From the NCBI GenBank assembly GCA_003693705.1, contig RBZT01000646.1:1-64000 (forward strand): 64,000 nt of DNA, given 5' to 3'. The notes beneath the pieces are model-generated. The model was not told where the DNA came from. It did no database searches and saw nothing but the letters and a program-made list of their open reading frames with translations. Each line of letters starts with the position of its first letter. Positions within the stretch are counted from its first letter, which is position 1. Of this stretch, positions 9,613-21,364 are shown in pieces. A program made the translations under genes and the position numbers. Source of the stretch: Polymyxa betae. Its lineage: Eukaryota; Endomyxa; Phytomyxea; Plasmodiophorida; Plasmodiophoridae.

Positions 9613-10671
9613 TCAATAGGATATGCACTCGATTTCAATACCGAGCGATTTGAGGACTTTTTTGCATGGGTCCCCGAAATGCTTGTTGCTAGCTTCGACC
9701 TCACATTCGCTCTTGCCTTGGCACCGCTTCTGAAGTATCTTGTGCGGCTTGTCGGAATTGCATTTATACTTCGGGTCGATTTTGAATCCATTCGCATCGC
9801 GGAACTGCTTCCCGTAACCAGCCCAAATGACATTCCCGAATCTGCCGTTCGGGCATTTCAGCGTCTGCTTAGAGTGTTCATTGACGACGAAGACCAGGTT
9901 CTTCTTAGGGAAGCTGGCAGCTGAGGCGCAGCGAGCCTGAACGGCCAGAGACTTGCCCACATTTTCGCATGGATCGTCGAAGAACTTATTTGCAGCAAGC
10001 AGCGTACAGCTGTTCCTTCCCAAACACTGTTGCTGGACGTTGCCCATCGACTTGGCGCTATTGCAGTTGAATCTCGGGTCGAGCTGGAAGCCAGAGGCTG
10101 TGATGAGTTGCCGGCCGTAGCTGGCGAAATCGATGCCCACTATGACTTCGCCGGCTTTACAGCTTAGTGTCCCTTTCTGGTTCTCTTGAATAGTCGTCTT
10201 GATGATGTTCTTCGGCGTCAGACTCGACGAACATTGCATTCGAACAGCCAGCGAGGTCAGCCCGGGACAGCGCTTGCCGAATCTTGAAGCATCGGGTGCA
10301 AACGAGCATTGCTGCTGGCCAATGCATGCATTCGAGACGATGTTCTTCACGTCTTTCTGGCAATTCGAATCGGCAACAAACTGACCATTGCTGGTCAGGC
10401 GGTAGGAGCCCCAACCGGCAAAATCGACGCTCGTGAATGTGCCGCCACCAGGGCAGCGGAATGTGTCCTTTTGGCCTTGCGGAATCGCAGCGATCACCCA
10501 ATCGTCGGCAGGGCATTCGGTCGGCGGCGCTACCGGCGCTGGGGCGACCATCCTCGCTTGCGTGATGCCTGGATTTGGACGTGGCTTCGTGTTGGAAGAA
10601 AGGCAGTCATCGGCAACGACGGCCAGGAAATATAGCGATACAAGCAGAGCATGAGACAGGATTGGGGACAT
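9613..10671 (-). CDS. Secreted lectin with three SUEL (rhamnose/galactose-binding) domains
   Basis: A single-exon gene for 352 residues. It has a signal peptide (about 1-20), a Pro-rich linker, then three repeats of the SUEL lectin fold at about 60-147, 155-250 and 258-351. Each repeat has the family's cysteine pattern: a C at the start of strand 2, CNS or SNC, a QCLG/RCQGK-type turn, DPC near the end, and a final C. Animal rhamnose-binding lectins use YGR and DPC(x)GTxKYL to hold sugar. Here repeat 2 keeps YGR, repeat 3 has YGK, and all lack the GT-KYL ending, so sugar choice may differ. It would act outside the cell. It lies tail to tail with dynamitin and just downstream of DYNC2I2. Confidence 0.85.
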   Translation of the reverse strand: MSPILSHALLVSLYFLAVVADDCLSSNTKPRPNPGITQARMVAPAPVAPPTECPADDWVIAAIPQGQKDTFRCPGGGTFTSVDFAGWGSYRLTSNGQFVADSNCQKDVKNIVSNACIGQQQCSFAPDASRFGKRCPGLTSLAVRMQCSSSLTPKNIIKTTIQENQKGTLSCKAGEVIVGIDFASYGRQLITASGFQLDPRFNCNSAKSMGNVQQQCLGRNSCTLLAANKFFDDPCENVGKSLAVQARCASAASFPKKNLVFVVNEHSKQTLKCPNGRFGNVIWAGYGKQFRDANGFKIDPKYKCNSDKPHKILQKRCQGKSECEVEASNKHFGDPCKKVLKSLGIEIECISY

Positions 10672-10852
10672 GATTTTAGATGAAGGGAATGGACACTGAA
10701 TTTGATTCTGGCCAAGATTTTTGGTTCCGGCAGACTGTGAAACAAAAAGGTTGAGTCATCGTCCGGATAAAGCTTCCGATGACGCGACCGGATGTAGAAT
10801 GACAACAAGACGAATTGCAAGAGGAGATCTGTCATGCTGTTTTATTGCTGAC

Positions 10853-12514
10853 CTACGAACGCGTTAAGCCGCCTTCATCGGATATCGTATCCCATTGCTC
10901 AAAACGAGCATTCTCATTGGGTTGAAGACGGTGTAAGCTTTCTGAAAGGGTCCAAATCGCAACACTGCCATCGAGATCGCCACTAGCAATAAACGTTCCG
11001 TCATTCCTGTTGATTGCAACAGATACGGCGGACGCCCCGGTCTGATTCATAGGCAATGATAAGGCAGGACCATAAATGTTCTTGGAAAGATCCATAACAT
11101 GAACGACGCCCTTAACATCGGCGACAAAGGCCACTGAAGGACGGCAGTGTGACCATCTCGCGTCAGTCAAAGCCATCCCTGAAACATCCAGCGATATAAT
11201 CGGCGACGATCTTAGGACGTGATAGACCCGGAAGAAGCCATCCGCCGAACACGACAAGAACAAATGACGATGAAGACGAGAAAATGCGATTGAACGAAGA
11301 GGCCCCGCGTGGGCGTTGTAAACCAGTGTGGTAGTGACTGGATACAAGTCGTTGGGCGACGGGCGCGCAGCCCACACATCAGTCGTGTCGACACGGCGCA
11401 GCCCTCGTAGAATGGCCGCTCGCTCGACCTGTCTACGAAGCTCATTCGAATGACGAACGAGGGCGGCGGCCTGGGCGGTCCATAGTAGGGCGCCGTCGCG
11501 AACATCCGGTTTCCCATGATATTGGGTTGGGGTGAGAATCTGACAGCGAACCAAGCCTCCGGCTTCCGTTCCTGCAACGATCAGGCCGTCGATGGCTGGA
11601 GAGAAAGCGAAAGCGATCCCGCCAAGGACGCTGTGCTTGTTAGGTAGGACGCCATGGCCATGGTAGAGAGCACTTGGTGCGAGGCGAATGCCGGATATCG
11701 GGTTGGATAATTTGTTTGCCATGCTCCAGAGCAGAATTCGTCCATCGGCGCCGATGCTCGCTAACAAATAGTCGTTGAGGACGGCGTCATACGCCCATTC
11801 TAAAGCAGAAATGGGCTCGCGATGTGTCAAATCCTCGGTGACTGAACGTGTTATGATCGGGTCGGCGTCCCCTTCGGCTGCAATGTCGAGAAGCAGAATC
11901 TGCCCTGTGAAGATGCCCAGCGCTAGAAGGTTGGGTCGGACAGGATGGAAGCTCAAAGCGGTTGCGCATGAATCGATCGGTATATAACGATTTGGCCGAT
12001 CAGCGTTGATTTTCATGGCCAGATTCCATATGGATACCTGGGCTGAATGACGACACCATCCCGTGTGGTCGTACCGGCTATGAGCGACGGCGATAACGTG
12101 CCCACTGCAATTCCAATCAACGCGCGATACCGGCAACGAATTCGCTCGAATGCTGTACGCCAAATTCATGCTGTTGTCGTTATCGGATTGGGTGGTCGTT
12201 ATAAAGGTATCGATGCTGTCTTTTGCCAACGGTTCGTCTTCCAGTAAACAGAGAGCTTTTCGCAGAAATTCGGCCAGCGCTTGTTCATCGTAATCTGCAG
12301 AGATGACAGTCTCCTGACGAGTCTCGGTTTGAATTTTTATATCGCTTCTGGATGGGCTCTGTTCAGCTTTGTCTGCTGTCGTTATCGGTTGGGTCTGTAT
12401 AGTGGCATCCTGCCCTTCCTTTCTGATGAACTCACGCCACCTTGATGGGATGTCAGCTTCGGCGCATTCGGTATTACTCGAGAACATACCCCCTTCGAGC
12501 TCGTTGACCGTCAT
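10853..12514 (-). CDS. DYNC2I2: Cytoplasmic dynein-2 intermediate chain (WDR34 type)
   Basis: A 553-residue WD40 protein. The segment VIAVAHSRYDHTGWCRHSAQVSIWNL and the following blades (LSFHPVRPNLLALG, EWAYDAVLNDYLLASIGADG, AFSRLHRHLFLSCSADGFFRVYH, FIASGDLDGSVAIW) follow WDR34, one of the two intermediate chains of dynein-2, the motor for return transport in cilia. The N-terminal 100 residues are disordered and carry two IQT motifs (ATIQTQP, IKIQTET) of the kind bound by the LC8 light chain. It is a single exon. A TTTTCAG site just upstream of the ATG (about 12560 on the plus strand) leaves room for an additional 5' exon. Its presence implies a cilium or flagellum. Confidence 0.85.
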   Translation of the reverse strand: MTVNELEGGMFSSNTECAEADIPSRWREFIRKEGQDATIQTQPITTADKAEQSPSRSDIKIQTETRQETVISADYDEQALAEFLRKALCLLEDEPLAKDSIDTFITTTQSDNDNSMNLAYSIRANSLPVSRVDWNCSGHVIAVAHSRYDHTGWCRHSAQVSIWNLAMKINADRPNRYIPIDSCATALSFHPVRPNLLALGIFTGQILLLDIAAEGDADPIITRSVTEDLTHREPISALEWAYDAVLNDYLLASIGADGRILLWSMANKLSNPISGIRLAPSALYHGHGVLPNKHSVLGGIAFAFSPAIDGLIVAGTEAGGLVRCQILTPTQYHGKPDVRDGALLWTAQAAALVRHSNELRRQVERAAILRGLRRVDTTDVWAARPSPNDLYPVTTTLVYNAHAGPLRSIAFSRLHRHLFLSCSADGFFRVYHVLRSSPIISLDVSGMALTDARWSHCRPSVAFVADVKGVVHVMDLSKNIYGPALSLPMNQTGASAVSVAINRNDGTFIASGDLDGSVAIWTLSESLHRLQPNENARFEQWDTISDEGGLTRS

Positions 12515-12589
12515 GCTTTCATATTGTGACGGGCCTCTGCTGGGTGCTGAAAATTTGGACCAAAAATAAGCAGTCAGAACAGTATCTTT

Positions 12590-13056
12590 TTATTTATTTA
12601 GTGGTAACAGTGGATCAGATTCGGTTTTGTTGACAACGACCTGGCCGAGGATGACGTTGCGATTGATTTGCTGCCAGACAGAAACATGGATGAAATCGTT
12701 CAAGGTCGTGCTATTGACTTGGACGCGATACAGATAGCGGGTTCCGGCAACAACCTGCATGCGGTATGATTTCACCTCGTACGTCGGCAGCTGCCCGATG
12801 AGTTCTTCTATTTGCGGGATGCTAGCGTTGAAAGCCTAAATCGACCCTTAATGGATTGGTGAATCAGGTTTCAATAAGATATAATTACTTGCAACGCAGA
12901 GGTGTCTCGGAGCGTTTCGTTCCCAGGCGTTATGAAGTATTCCTTGCTGAAGCCGCCGACGAGTTTGCTCTCGCCGGTTGGTGGTTTCGGATTGTCGTTA
13001 TTCTGGGCCGCCAATGTAATCGCAAACAAGGCCACGAATACGATGAAGATCTTCAT
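12590..13056 (-). CDS. Secreted cystatin (cysteine protease inhibitor)
   Basis: Two exons (13056-12889 and 12835-12590) joined at a phase 0 intron of 53 bases give 137 residues. There is a signal peptide (about 1-17). The cystatin features that block papain-like proteases are an N-terminal glycine pair (VGGFSKEY) and the central loop QVVAG within YRMQVVAGTRYLYRVQ. The second hairpin is less typical, with VWQQ instead of PW. It is predicted to act outside the cell or in the secretory and endosomal route. A paralogue at 27558-28005 has the intron at the same position and phase, showing common descent. It is adjacent and same-strand to DYNC2I2, without obvious functional link. Confidence 0.88.
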
Positions 13057-14170
13057 ATCGTCTGGTGCTTGTCTAGTTTGAATGCTGCAATCAAATAGAT
13101 CTGGCCCACCCTCCTTCAGGGCCGCGACGTGATGTACGGATCAAGTCGGGCTTGCCCCGTCACAGCGACCCACAAAGTAGCTCACGATCGATCTGGGGTT
13201 TCGAAGGGATCCCCGGAAGATTCAAAATCCCACATCCCAGGCTTCATGGTTGATGACAAAATTATTCGAAGATGCTCATGGCAATGTTCTTATTAACTGT
13301 GTGGCTGATCGACTTGTAATGAGCTTTGGGCAACAGGCTGCTCACCTTCGACACCCATCGAATGCAACCTCGGTTTGGCCAACTGCTAGTGTTAAAAAAA
13401 TTCAAAACTATGTTCTGCAGTGTACGTATTCTGATATCATTCACCCAAAAATCATGAAGCTCTCAAAGTAAAAAACGCCGAATTTAATGTTGGGCAATTC
13501 TTATAGCCCGAGTCAATTTTGTTTTGCAACTGAATGGTAGCGATCTTCGGAAGAGTTGATCAAGTAAACCGACTCCCATTGGTCGCTTAAAATCTTACTC
13601 ATTGAAAGCCATCGATTCCAATACACAGAAATAGGACTTCATTTATAGTTGTGTCATAAAGATTTTCTGTCCGCTTTGCTTTCATACGTTGGCTTTTCAA
13701 CACTGGAAAGAGAACTATACGTCGATAAAAAAAATGACGTCGGATTTAGAGCAATGTGGTGTTCAAGTTGACGATCTATTGACAAAGCAGTATTCAGCGC
13801 TGTAAGACATCAAAACCAGACCTTCAGACACGAGACATCATTGCTTTAATGGAAAACTGAAACTGAAGTGGAAAAAATTAACCGCATCGATATTATGGCA
13901 CGTCGCATAACCGGAAACAGATCAACCTGCTGAACGAAGACGGTCGCTTGGTATACTAGTATCATTCACTAATATCGATCGTACCGGTTCGTTCGAGATT
14001 AGGGACGCGATGAGCGGTTACAAGATAACATATGGTCCATCCCTTAATCCTTGGTAGGTACCAACGGTACCGCAGACGTAGAAGGCTTCAGGTACTGAAG
14101 ATTGATTTCATGTCGTTCATCTGAGGTCCATCTAAAAATCTTGTTTGCCGATTTCGAAGACGATTCCTTC
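13057..14170. other. Intergenic, no gene recognised
   Basis: Only short frames of unconvincing composition on both strands (one pair overlaps at 13250-13470). A CG-rich patch lies at 13100-13220. The right end probably holds the promoter and leader of the large enzyme gene. Confidence 0.5.
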
Positions 14171-17100
14171 ATGGCGAACACGCTTCCTAACCCCGATCTT
14201 CTACTGGCATGCCAAGAGCGAGCACAAAATAACGCGGCCCATAACGAACTGGTCTCGTTCGTCGACCAGAAAGGCCATGTTTCGGAATCGCTCACGAACG
14301 CCGCAATCTGGCAGCAATCCGGTTCAATCGCCTTCGCTCTCGTCAAGCAGTTCAAGCCTGGTGACAAGCTACTGCTCGTGTATACGCCCGGCATTGATTT
14401 CGTCCTGGCCTTTCTAGCGTGTATGCGTGCGGAAATTGTCGCTGTCCCAATCCCGCCTCCGGACCTGTCCCAGAACGGCGCCAAAGCCCAGGAGGAATCG
14501 CGCAAGTTCATCGCGATCGTGAACGCCTCGGGCGCTGTCGGCGTCCTGACCAACCAGGAATATCACCAGGCCAAAAACTTGACCGCTGTGAAGAAATGGA
14601 TCAAATCGTGGGTATGGACCGACAACAGCACAGTGTTGTGGCCGGATCTGCCTTGGATCGTCACCAACAGCCTTCGCTTCGGATCGGAGACGCTGCCGGC
14701 GCAGACGACCCCGACGCCGCCAGATCGTGTCGCCTTCCTGCAATTTACATCGGGATCGACATCGCAACCGAAGGGCGTGCGGTTGTTAACGCTCTATGTG
14801 AATATCTCAGACTGTTGACATTTTCTGCAGGATAACGTTCCGAAATATTCGGCATCAGCTGGAAGCGAACGCCGTCGTCTTGGGCATGAATGATAAGAGC
14901 TGCAGTGTCTGCTGGATGCCCCATTTCCACGATTTCGCATTAATCTCTCATATTTGCAGCGCCTTCATCGGCAACGGACGCCTCATCTTGTTATCGCCGC
15001 TTTCCTTCCTTGCTAAACCCATACTATGGATCGAACTAATTCAGCGCTATGGTGCCACCCATATTGCCTGTCCGCCATTCGCTCTTTCCATTCTCGTGAA
15101 AAAGACGACGCCAGAGCAGCGGGCGGCTCTAAAACTACATACAATCTCGTCGTTGTTGCTAGCAGCCGACGCCATCAAAGCAAGCGTGATCGACGAATTT
15201 TGCAAGGCGTTCGAAGTGGCAGGATTTCGTCGGGAGATGATCAGAACAGCTTATGGTCTAGCTGAGCATTGTGTCGGTATTACGATGACAACAGCAAAGG
15301 ATGCGGTCGTCGACATTTCCGTCGACAGCGACATTCTGTACAACGAGAGTCGCATTGAGATTTCGAAGACCAGTCCGTATTCCATCGTATCATGTGGCGT
15401 CCCTTTGCCGGGCGTCGTCGTCCGCGTCGTCGACCAGGACAAAGCCCTGCCGGACGGGTTCATTGGCGAAGTCTGGGCGAATTCCGATAGTAAAGCGGAT
15501 GGCTATGAAGGCCTGCCCGAGCTCAGCGAGACAACGTTCCAGGCGCGTATCGAAGGCGACGATCAGCGATCGTATGTGAGGACCGGCGATCTTGGATTCA
15601 TGTGGAAGGGACAGCTATACATCACTGGGCGCCTTAAAGAGATCATCAAAGTCTATGGAAGGACCATCCACCCAGTCGACATAGAGCTGTGCGCAACCCA
15701 GTCGAGCGACCTCCTCCGTCCTGGCTCTGTCTGTGCATTTGCCATCTCTCTCGATGATGGTGGCGATCGTCTTGTCATCCTGGCCGAGGTCGTCAAGGGC
15801 GCCAACCCAGACCAGGACGCCATTCATGACCTCGTCGATACGATTCGCCAGGCGATCCTGGCGACGTTCTCTGTTCCTTGCCAGGCCGTGATCCTAGGCC
15901 GACCCGGGCAGCTGGTTCGAAAGACGACCAGTGGTAAGGTACAGCGGGCGCAGCTACGAAATTGGTATCTGCAAGGAAAATTCACCCGGTCAGCGGATTT
16001 GTCGCCGCAGTCGCCGGTTTCCAAAGCCCTGTTGCACGTTTCTACAATTCAATCGCCAAAGGCATCGGTCCCATCTCGATCGTTTTCGTTCCAAGTGACT
16101 CCTGACGCCAGTGTTAATGAGCAGCGCTTGCGTCGTTTGTGTGCCGCTGCTCACGAGGCAGGATTCGCTGGCGAAATCCGCCAGCTGGTCTCATTGAGTG
16201 CCGCGCTCGCTCCACCCCGTATCGAACTGCAGCCGAAATGCCCTTTTCAAAAGCGTGTTTTTCACGCAACCGGCGTTGGCGCCAGCGGGCCCATTCGCAT
16301 GGCTGGTTTCGGTGAAGGCTTATTTGGACAAGAAGACTTAAACGCAGCGGTTCGGTTTTCCAATTTCATGTTCGCAGACGATCGTCATCCACAAATTCGC
16401 GGCGCTAGCTTCAGAATCTACTCGGGAGACGATTACGAGAATCCGCTTTTCGACCTGATTTTCCTCACCGGTGATGGACGCGCCGTCTTCCCTACCGCCG
16501 ACTTAGCCTTAAAAGTACTCAAGGACCACAGTCATGTCATGACATTGCCGCCGTCGCATCCTCTACGTGACGCTCATCGATGCGCTGTTCGTAAGGTGCC
16601 AGATTCATACGCTGAGCTACACTGGTTTGCCATTCATACATACTCGTGGCACTCGACACATTGGGCCCGTTTCCGTTTCCGACATCGCGACTCTAACACG
16701 AACCTTCCTCCATATTCCAATGATGTCAACTGCGATCTACTCGATTTGCGTCCTGATAGTCACGATCAACGCGATGCGTCATTCCTGAAACAGCGCTTCT
16801 CGGAGGAGTGTCGTAGTGGTGACGGCCAGCAATACGTTATCGAAGTGCAGATTCGCCCGAAGTCTAAAGATGAGCAGCTCGATCTGAAACTTCAAGACGG
16901 ACTGATTCCTTGGGACGATTGTCCCTGGCAGCCGTTTGCCGACGTTGTTCTGGATAATCCGCTCCCAGACACGGTCGTTGAAGGGCTCCGGTTTAACGTT
17001 GTCAACTCTCCGGCAGATGTTGAAATTGTATGTGGTGCAGACGCTCACCATCCGGCGTCTTCCGCTCACGCCCGGGCCATCACGTACGCCATTGCGTCCC

Positions 17101-19583
17101 ATGTTCGCTGTGGCATCATGTTGCCCGACTATCTGGCTGCGTTTAGTAACAAGAATCCTTCGCCATATCTGCTCAACACCCTGCAGGGATCGACAACAGA
17201 ACGCCCAACTGTTGTCGTTATCGGTGGAGGTGTCTCTGGTTTGGCTGCAGCAATGTCCCTAGAACGGCGCGGATACCAAGTCACTGTGCTGGAGGCGGCC
17301 CCAAATGTTGGCGGTAAAGCTTCGTCCCTCTGGATTGACAAGAAGGTGTACGACTGGGGAGGGCATCTTTGTAATAATTCGTATCACTGTGTCCGCGCTC
17401 TTGTTAATCGTTTTGGTCTGAAAATCGAACCGGCTGCTCCTCCGCACCTGTTTAACTGCCAGGATAGTCGCTCTACTATCTGTAATATCTTTGAGAATCG
17501 CGGACTTGAGCAATTCAGGAAGGCAATGTACTCCATGACAGAGAACTTTGGTGTCCGCGATCGCGTTTCAGCACCGCTGACGGAATGGGCGAGCTCAGTT
17601 AAAGTCCCTTGGCGCCAATGGATCGAAGACGACCCGAAGCGAAAGATGTGGCTTTGGCCAGTCGTTCTGCAAATGAATTCTTGCGGTTACGGGTTTTCCC
17701 TCGATCACGAGGTCCCGCTCGCGTTTCTCGCGAAACTAATCGCCGTCTCTGATGAGTTCAGCTCGGTCGGTTGGACTTTGGAGACCGGCATGCAGTCGCT
17801 CTATGACGCCATGGGCGCCACTCTTGATGATCTACGCCTCAATTCTACAGTCGCTGGGATTGAACGGCGTGACGGATCTGCTTACGTCCGGTTGTCGAGT
17901 GATGAAACAATTGTCGCCGATCATGTTATTTCGTCGCTCACGGTGCCCCAGACAGTGGCTCTCCTGGCGAATCCCTCTGAGACAGAACGCGCGGTTGCTC
18001 GTGACGTCCACACATTCTCATACTACACTACGATCGCCCGCTGCAAAGGCCTGGAAAAATATCCAATCGGATTTCACGTCATGGACCAGCATAACGAACC
18101 CGATCTTGCTCTAAAGAATCTCGGCCACGTAGTTGCTTGGCACAAGCGTTACACAGATTCGGACATCTTTCTGTTCTATTCGTTCGCGCCCGATCTGCAG
18201 TCAGACGATCTTGTTCAACGCTTTGTGCTCGAAGACGTTGTGCAGATATTGGGCGGGGAACTTATTAAGATTGTGGCACAGCGCGCGTTCGACTTCTTCC
18301 CCTATGCCTCTTATCCGGACCATTTCTATCCGAAGCTATCCAAGATCCAAGGCCACCAACATCTTTGGCATATCGGCAGTATTTTTAATATCGAGTAAGT
18401 TGATCTCTGTTTCTATCTTCTTTATTTAATCAGTTTCCGTCGCATCTGCGCCCCATTTGTACAGCAACTATTCAAAATATTCGAACCTCGGCTTCATCAT
18501 CGAGATATCTAATGGACGCGTTTTAGGTTAATGGAAGGGAACATTGGTTTCGCTCAACGCATGGTTCAGAATCACTTTCCGGTCGTCAATGACGGTGCTC
18601 TCTTCTCTCCTTCGCCTAACTCGATTCCTGGTGTGCAGCGGAAGCTAACAGCGACTGAGCGATATATTGCCGAGGCCATCTTGGCTGAATCAACGGAGAG
18701 CTTTGATCCAGAGTTGGTTGGTCCTTCTGACAAAATCGCCAATTTTGGAATTACATCAATCGCGCTGCCAGCTCTGGCCTCGAAGTTTAGCGAATATACT
18801 GGCGCCCATGTTCGTCTGCTTGATTGCGCTATGTACCCTAGCATCAAGGAGCTTGGTGCTTTCCTCGACAGACTTCGCCAAGAGTCTCAACGTTCATTCC
18901 AGTGTATCAAAACTGTACGCCCGGGTAATGAAGAGACCGGTTCGGTCTTATTCATGATCCACGATGGTGTTGGACGTACCCATCAGTATATCAGCAACTC
19001 TCCGAGGTTTAATTTCCCTCTGTCATTGGTGCAGCCATACTGGGAAGAGGCCAACGTCGATGTTATCGCATCGCTAGATGAAGTTGCTGCTTTATATGTT
19101 AGCAAGATCCGGGCTGAGCAGCCGCAGGGGCCTTGGCGGTTGGGTGGATTTTCCATGGGAGCCATGCTGGCCTGGCGTATGTCGCAGATGCTCGGTGATG
19201 TTGATCGCTTAGTTCTGATTGATTGCCCGGACGTCCCGCATCAACCAGGCAAAGGTACAGCTGATGCAGGCACCGTCGACAAGTTGCGAAAGCAGTTCTT
19301 GGACCTGGATCAGTCCGAGCATGGCCGCGTCTTGAGAGATCAGATTCCAAAAATGTCGTTGCTGCCTGGGACGCGATCAGCTCCAACCCTGGTCATAGCT
19401 GGTTCACAGGGAATTGTTCAGGAGATGCAACTGGCATCTACCGCGGAGATGCGGCAGAGCTGGGAGTTGGCCATCGGTCATCAGCTCCGTTTCATCAGTG
19501 TCGATGGCGCCAGTCATATGGACATTATGAACGCGCCACATGCGGATCAGGTGTTTTCTGAAATTCAACAATTCTTGAAGTGA
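14171..19583 (+). CDS. Multidomain enzyme: fatty acyl-AMP ligase, catalase-like, FAD oxidoreductase, ACP, thioesterase
   Basis: Exons 14171-14784, 14831-18394 and 18527-19583 join in frame (introns of 46 and 132 bases, both phase 2) into 1744 residues. Residues 1-590 are a fatty acyl-AMP ligase: TSGSTSQPKGV, YGLAEH, YVRTGDLGF and GRLKEIIKVYGR. Residues 640-970 are a catalase-like heme domain (FHATGVGASG with the distal His, RGASFRIY, DLIFLTGDGRAVF, and an HHPASSAHARAITYAI end like the short y4iL/SrpA-type catalase relatives). Residues 995-1395 are an FAD amine-oxidase/desaturase type fold (VVVIGGGVSGLAAA, VGGKASS). Residues 1430-1510 form a carrier protein with its serine in FGITSIAL. Residues 1530-1740 are a thioesterase with GFSMGA, LIDCPD and GASHMD as catalytic triad. 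It plausibly activates a fatty acid, oxidises it on the carrier and releases it. The product is unknown. Confidence 0.85.
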
Positions 19584-20121
19584 ACGATCGTCCTTATATT
19601 TACCTCTCTGATATCGTCGTCCTGGCTTGTCATTTCCTTCCATAAAACGGATAAACAATGGGGTTCTATACATTTGTCTTTCAATGGTCAGTGTAAATCC
19701 CCAACGTTCGTGATTCAACGTAAGACTGTTGTTAGCGGAAGTCAACACGATTAACGTCACAAAAAGTCGTCTCTGGTGCTTTCAAACCTAACTCCAACCA
19801 TTCTGACCGTTCCATTCGATGATCTTTTTCAAGTATGCATCAAAATACAGCAATTGCAGCATTGTACGTTAGAAGCTCTGCACTTTAAAAACTTGTTATT
19901 GGATGTAAATTGAATACCAGTGTGAAATTGAAATTATATTTCAGAGAAGAGCCAATTTGCCGCAATAGGTTTCAGGTAACACAGGCGCAAACACATTTAA
20001 AGCTGGAAAACTCTGCTGATGGTTCAATGCACAGATCGCGGGAGCCATAACAAAATCCAAAGAGACTGAATCGATGAACCTCGCCAATAGATCCGATTCT
20101 TTACGTTCTTCGTAATTCGAT
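19584..20121. repeat. Intergenic, mostly the left part of a segmental duplication
   Basis: From about 19935 the sequence matches 27376 onward, with many differences, and continues into the cystatin pseudogene. A shorter match (TTCAAACCTAACT near 19775) resembles the flanks at 26275 and 27265. No other gene is seen. Confidence 0.55.
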
Positions 20122-20517
20122 TCAATACGGAATGCTCATATTGTCGCTGGATATAGATCGTGATAGGAATGGTTCTAAAGTATCTGATGGGTCCTCTTCC
20201 ATATCGTAATGGGAGACAGCCACTTGTCAATCTTCACTTTGTACAGGTAATGCATGCATGCAAAGACGACTTACTCTCTATACGAGACGACTTCAGCTGA
20301 TTGGGCTCATCAAATCCTCTCCTAACAGCTTGTTGGCCTTCATTGAAGGCCAACAACGACTATGCCAGGCAATCTATGAAACCAAACACCTCCCAACTTT
20401 GTGTTGATCATCTCATCATCGAGCGGCGTCTCTTTAGTCACTAAATGCTCTTTGCTGAAGGCGCCAAACATGGTCGCTTTTGCAGACGTCGCCAGAATCG
20501 CCACCACCAAACGCCAT
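20122..20517 (-). pseudogene. Cystatin pseudogene
   Basis: A broken copy of the cystatin at 27558-28005. It matches along both exons and the intron region. Compared with the working copy it has a 14-base deletion in the signal peptide that shifts the frame, a CAA to TAA stop in the protease-binding loop (SYRE followed by stop where the intact gene has SYREQVIAG), and a deletion of about 45 bases that removes the second hairpin. It lies in a larger duplicated segment (about 19935-20570 against 27376-28045). Confidence 0.85.
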
Positions 20518-21086
20518 ATTGAGACCTGCTGTTACTGATAGTGAACAAATTATGAAATCGACGGTTTATACTTACATGATTTAGACAAAGATGTTTTGCA
20601 GAAACGCATTGCCATAATAGCCATTTAAACGATAAGGGACGTGAGTTCAGCAGAAGTTGGTTCAGAATCGCTCCTTCCTCGTCTAACAACATATCTGAGC
20701 ATCTGAAATAACCAACTACTAATTATCCATCGAAGAATGTAAACAAAGCAGAGTGTGTTTATTTCGCCACGTACGGGAACCTTGTGATGGAATGGAAGAA
20801 CAACTGGACGAAGTCATGAAGTCGACCATCGAGCCGGGATGTTTAAGGTCTAGAAGAACACTTCACACTGTGGTGGACATGGACCGGCTGGCGTGTGGTG
20901 ACAAGCTTATCGGAGGATCGGTCGAGTCGGATGAATGTAGACGGTGATGAAGAACGGTGGTATAAGAGAGAACATGAACTGTGGCATATGGAGGAGAAAT
21001 AAAATAGGGAGATAATAGAGAGATCTGATCCAGATTACAAAACACATTTGCAGGAAACCGGAACCGGACTGGAGTCCGGAGGTTAG

Positions 21087-21364
21087 GAGAGCGGTGCCCG
21101 GAGATGGTGGGGACAAAATCGACAGGAGTTGAGGGATCTTTTCGGTTATTCGCAAAGTGACAGGCCCGATAATCATATTAATCGGACGCTCGCCAAGAAG
21201 AAATTCGCCGCCGCGCTCTATTTCATCCTGTCGAATCACCACAAGCATCTCCGAATCGCGGCCTGCGTCCAAAGGTTACAACTCGATTCGGCCACAACTC
21301 GGAATGTCGTCACCGGCTCGCTCTTCGACTCTCAGCGACCAGTGGAGCAGATCGTGCCGAAATG
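21087..21364 (+). CDS. Possible exon of an unknown protein
   Basis: A 92-codon open stretch without an obvious start, preceded by a TTAG that could be an acceptor site. It contains GQNRQELRDLFGYSQSD and a helical Lys/Ala-rich segment (TLAKKKFAAALYFILSNHHK). The opposite strand is also partly open, so strand choice is uncertain. No family is recognised and no joining exon was found. Confidence 0.3.
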
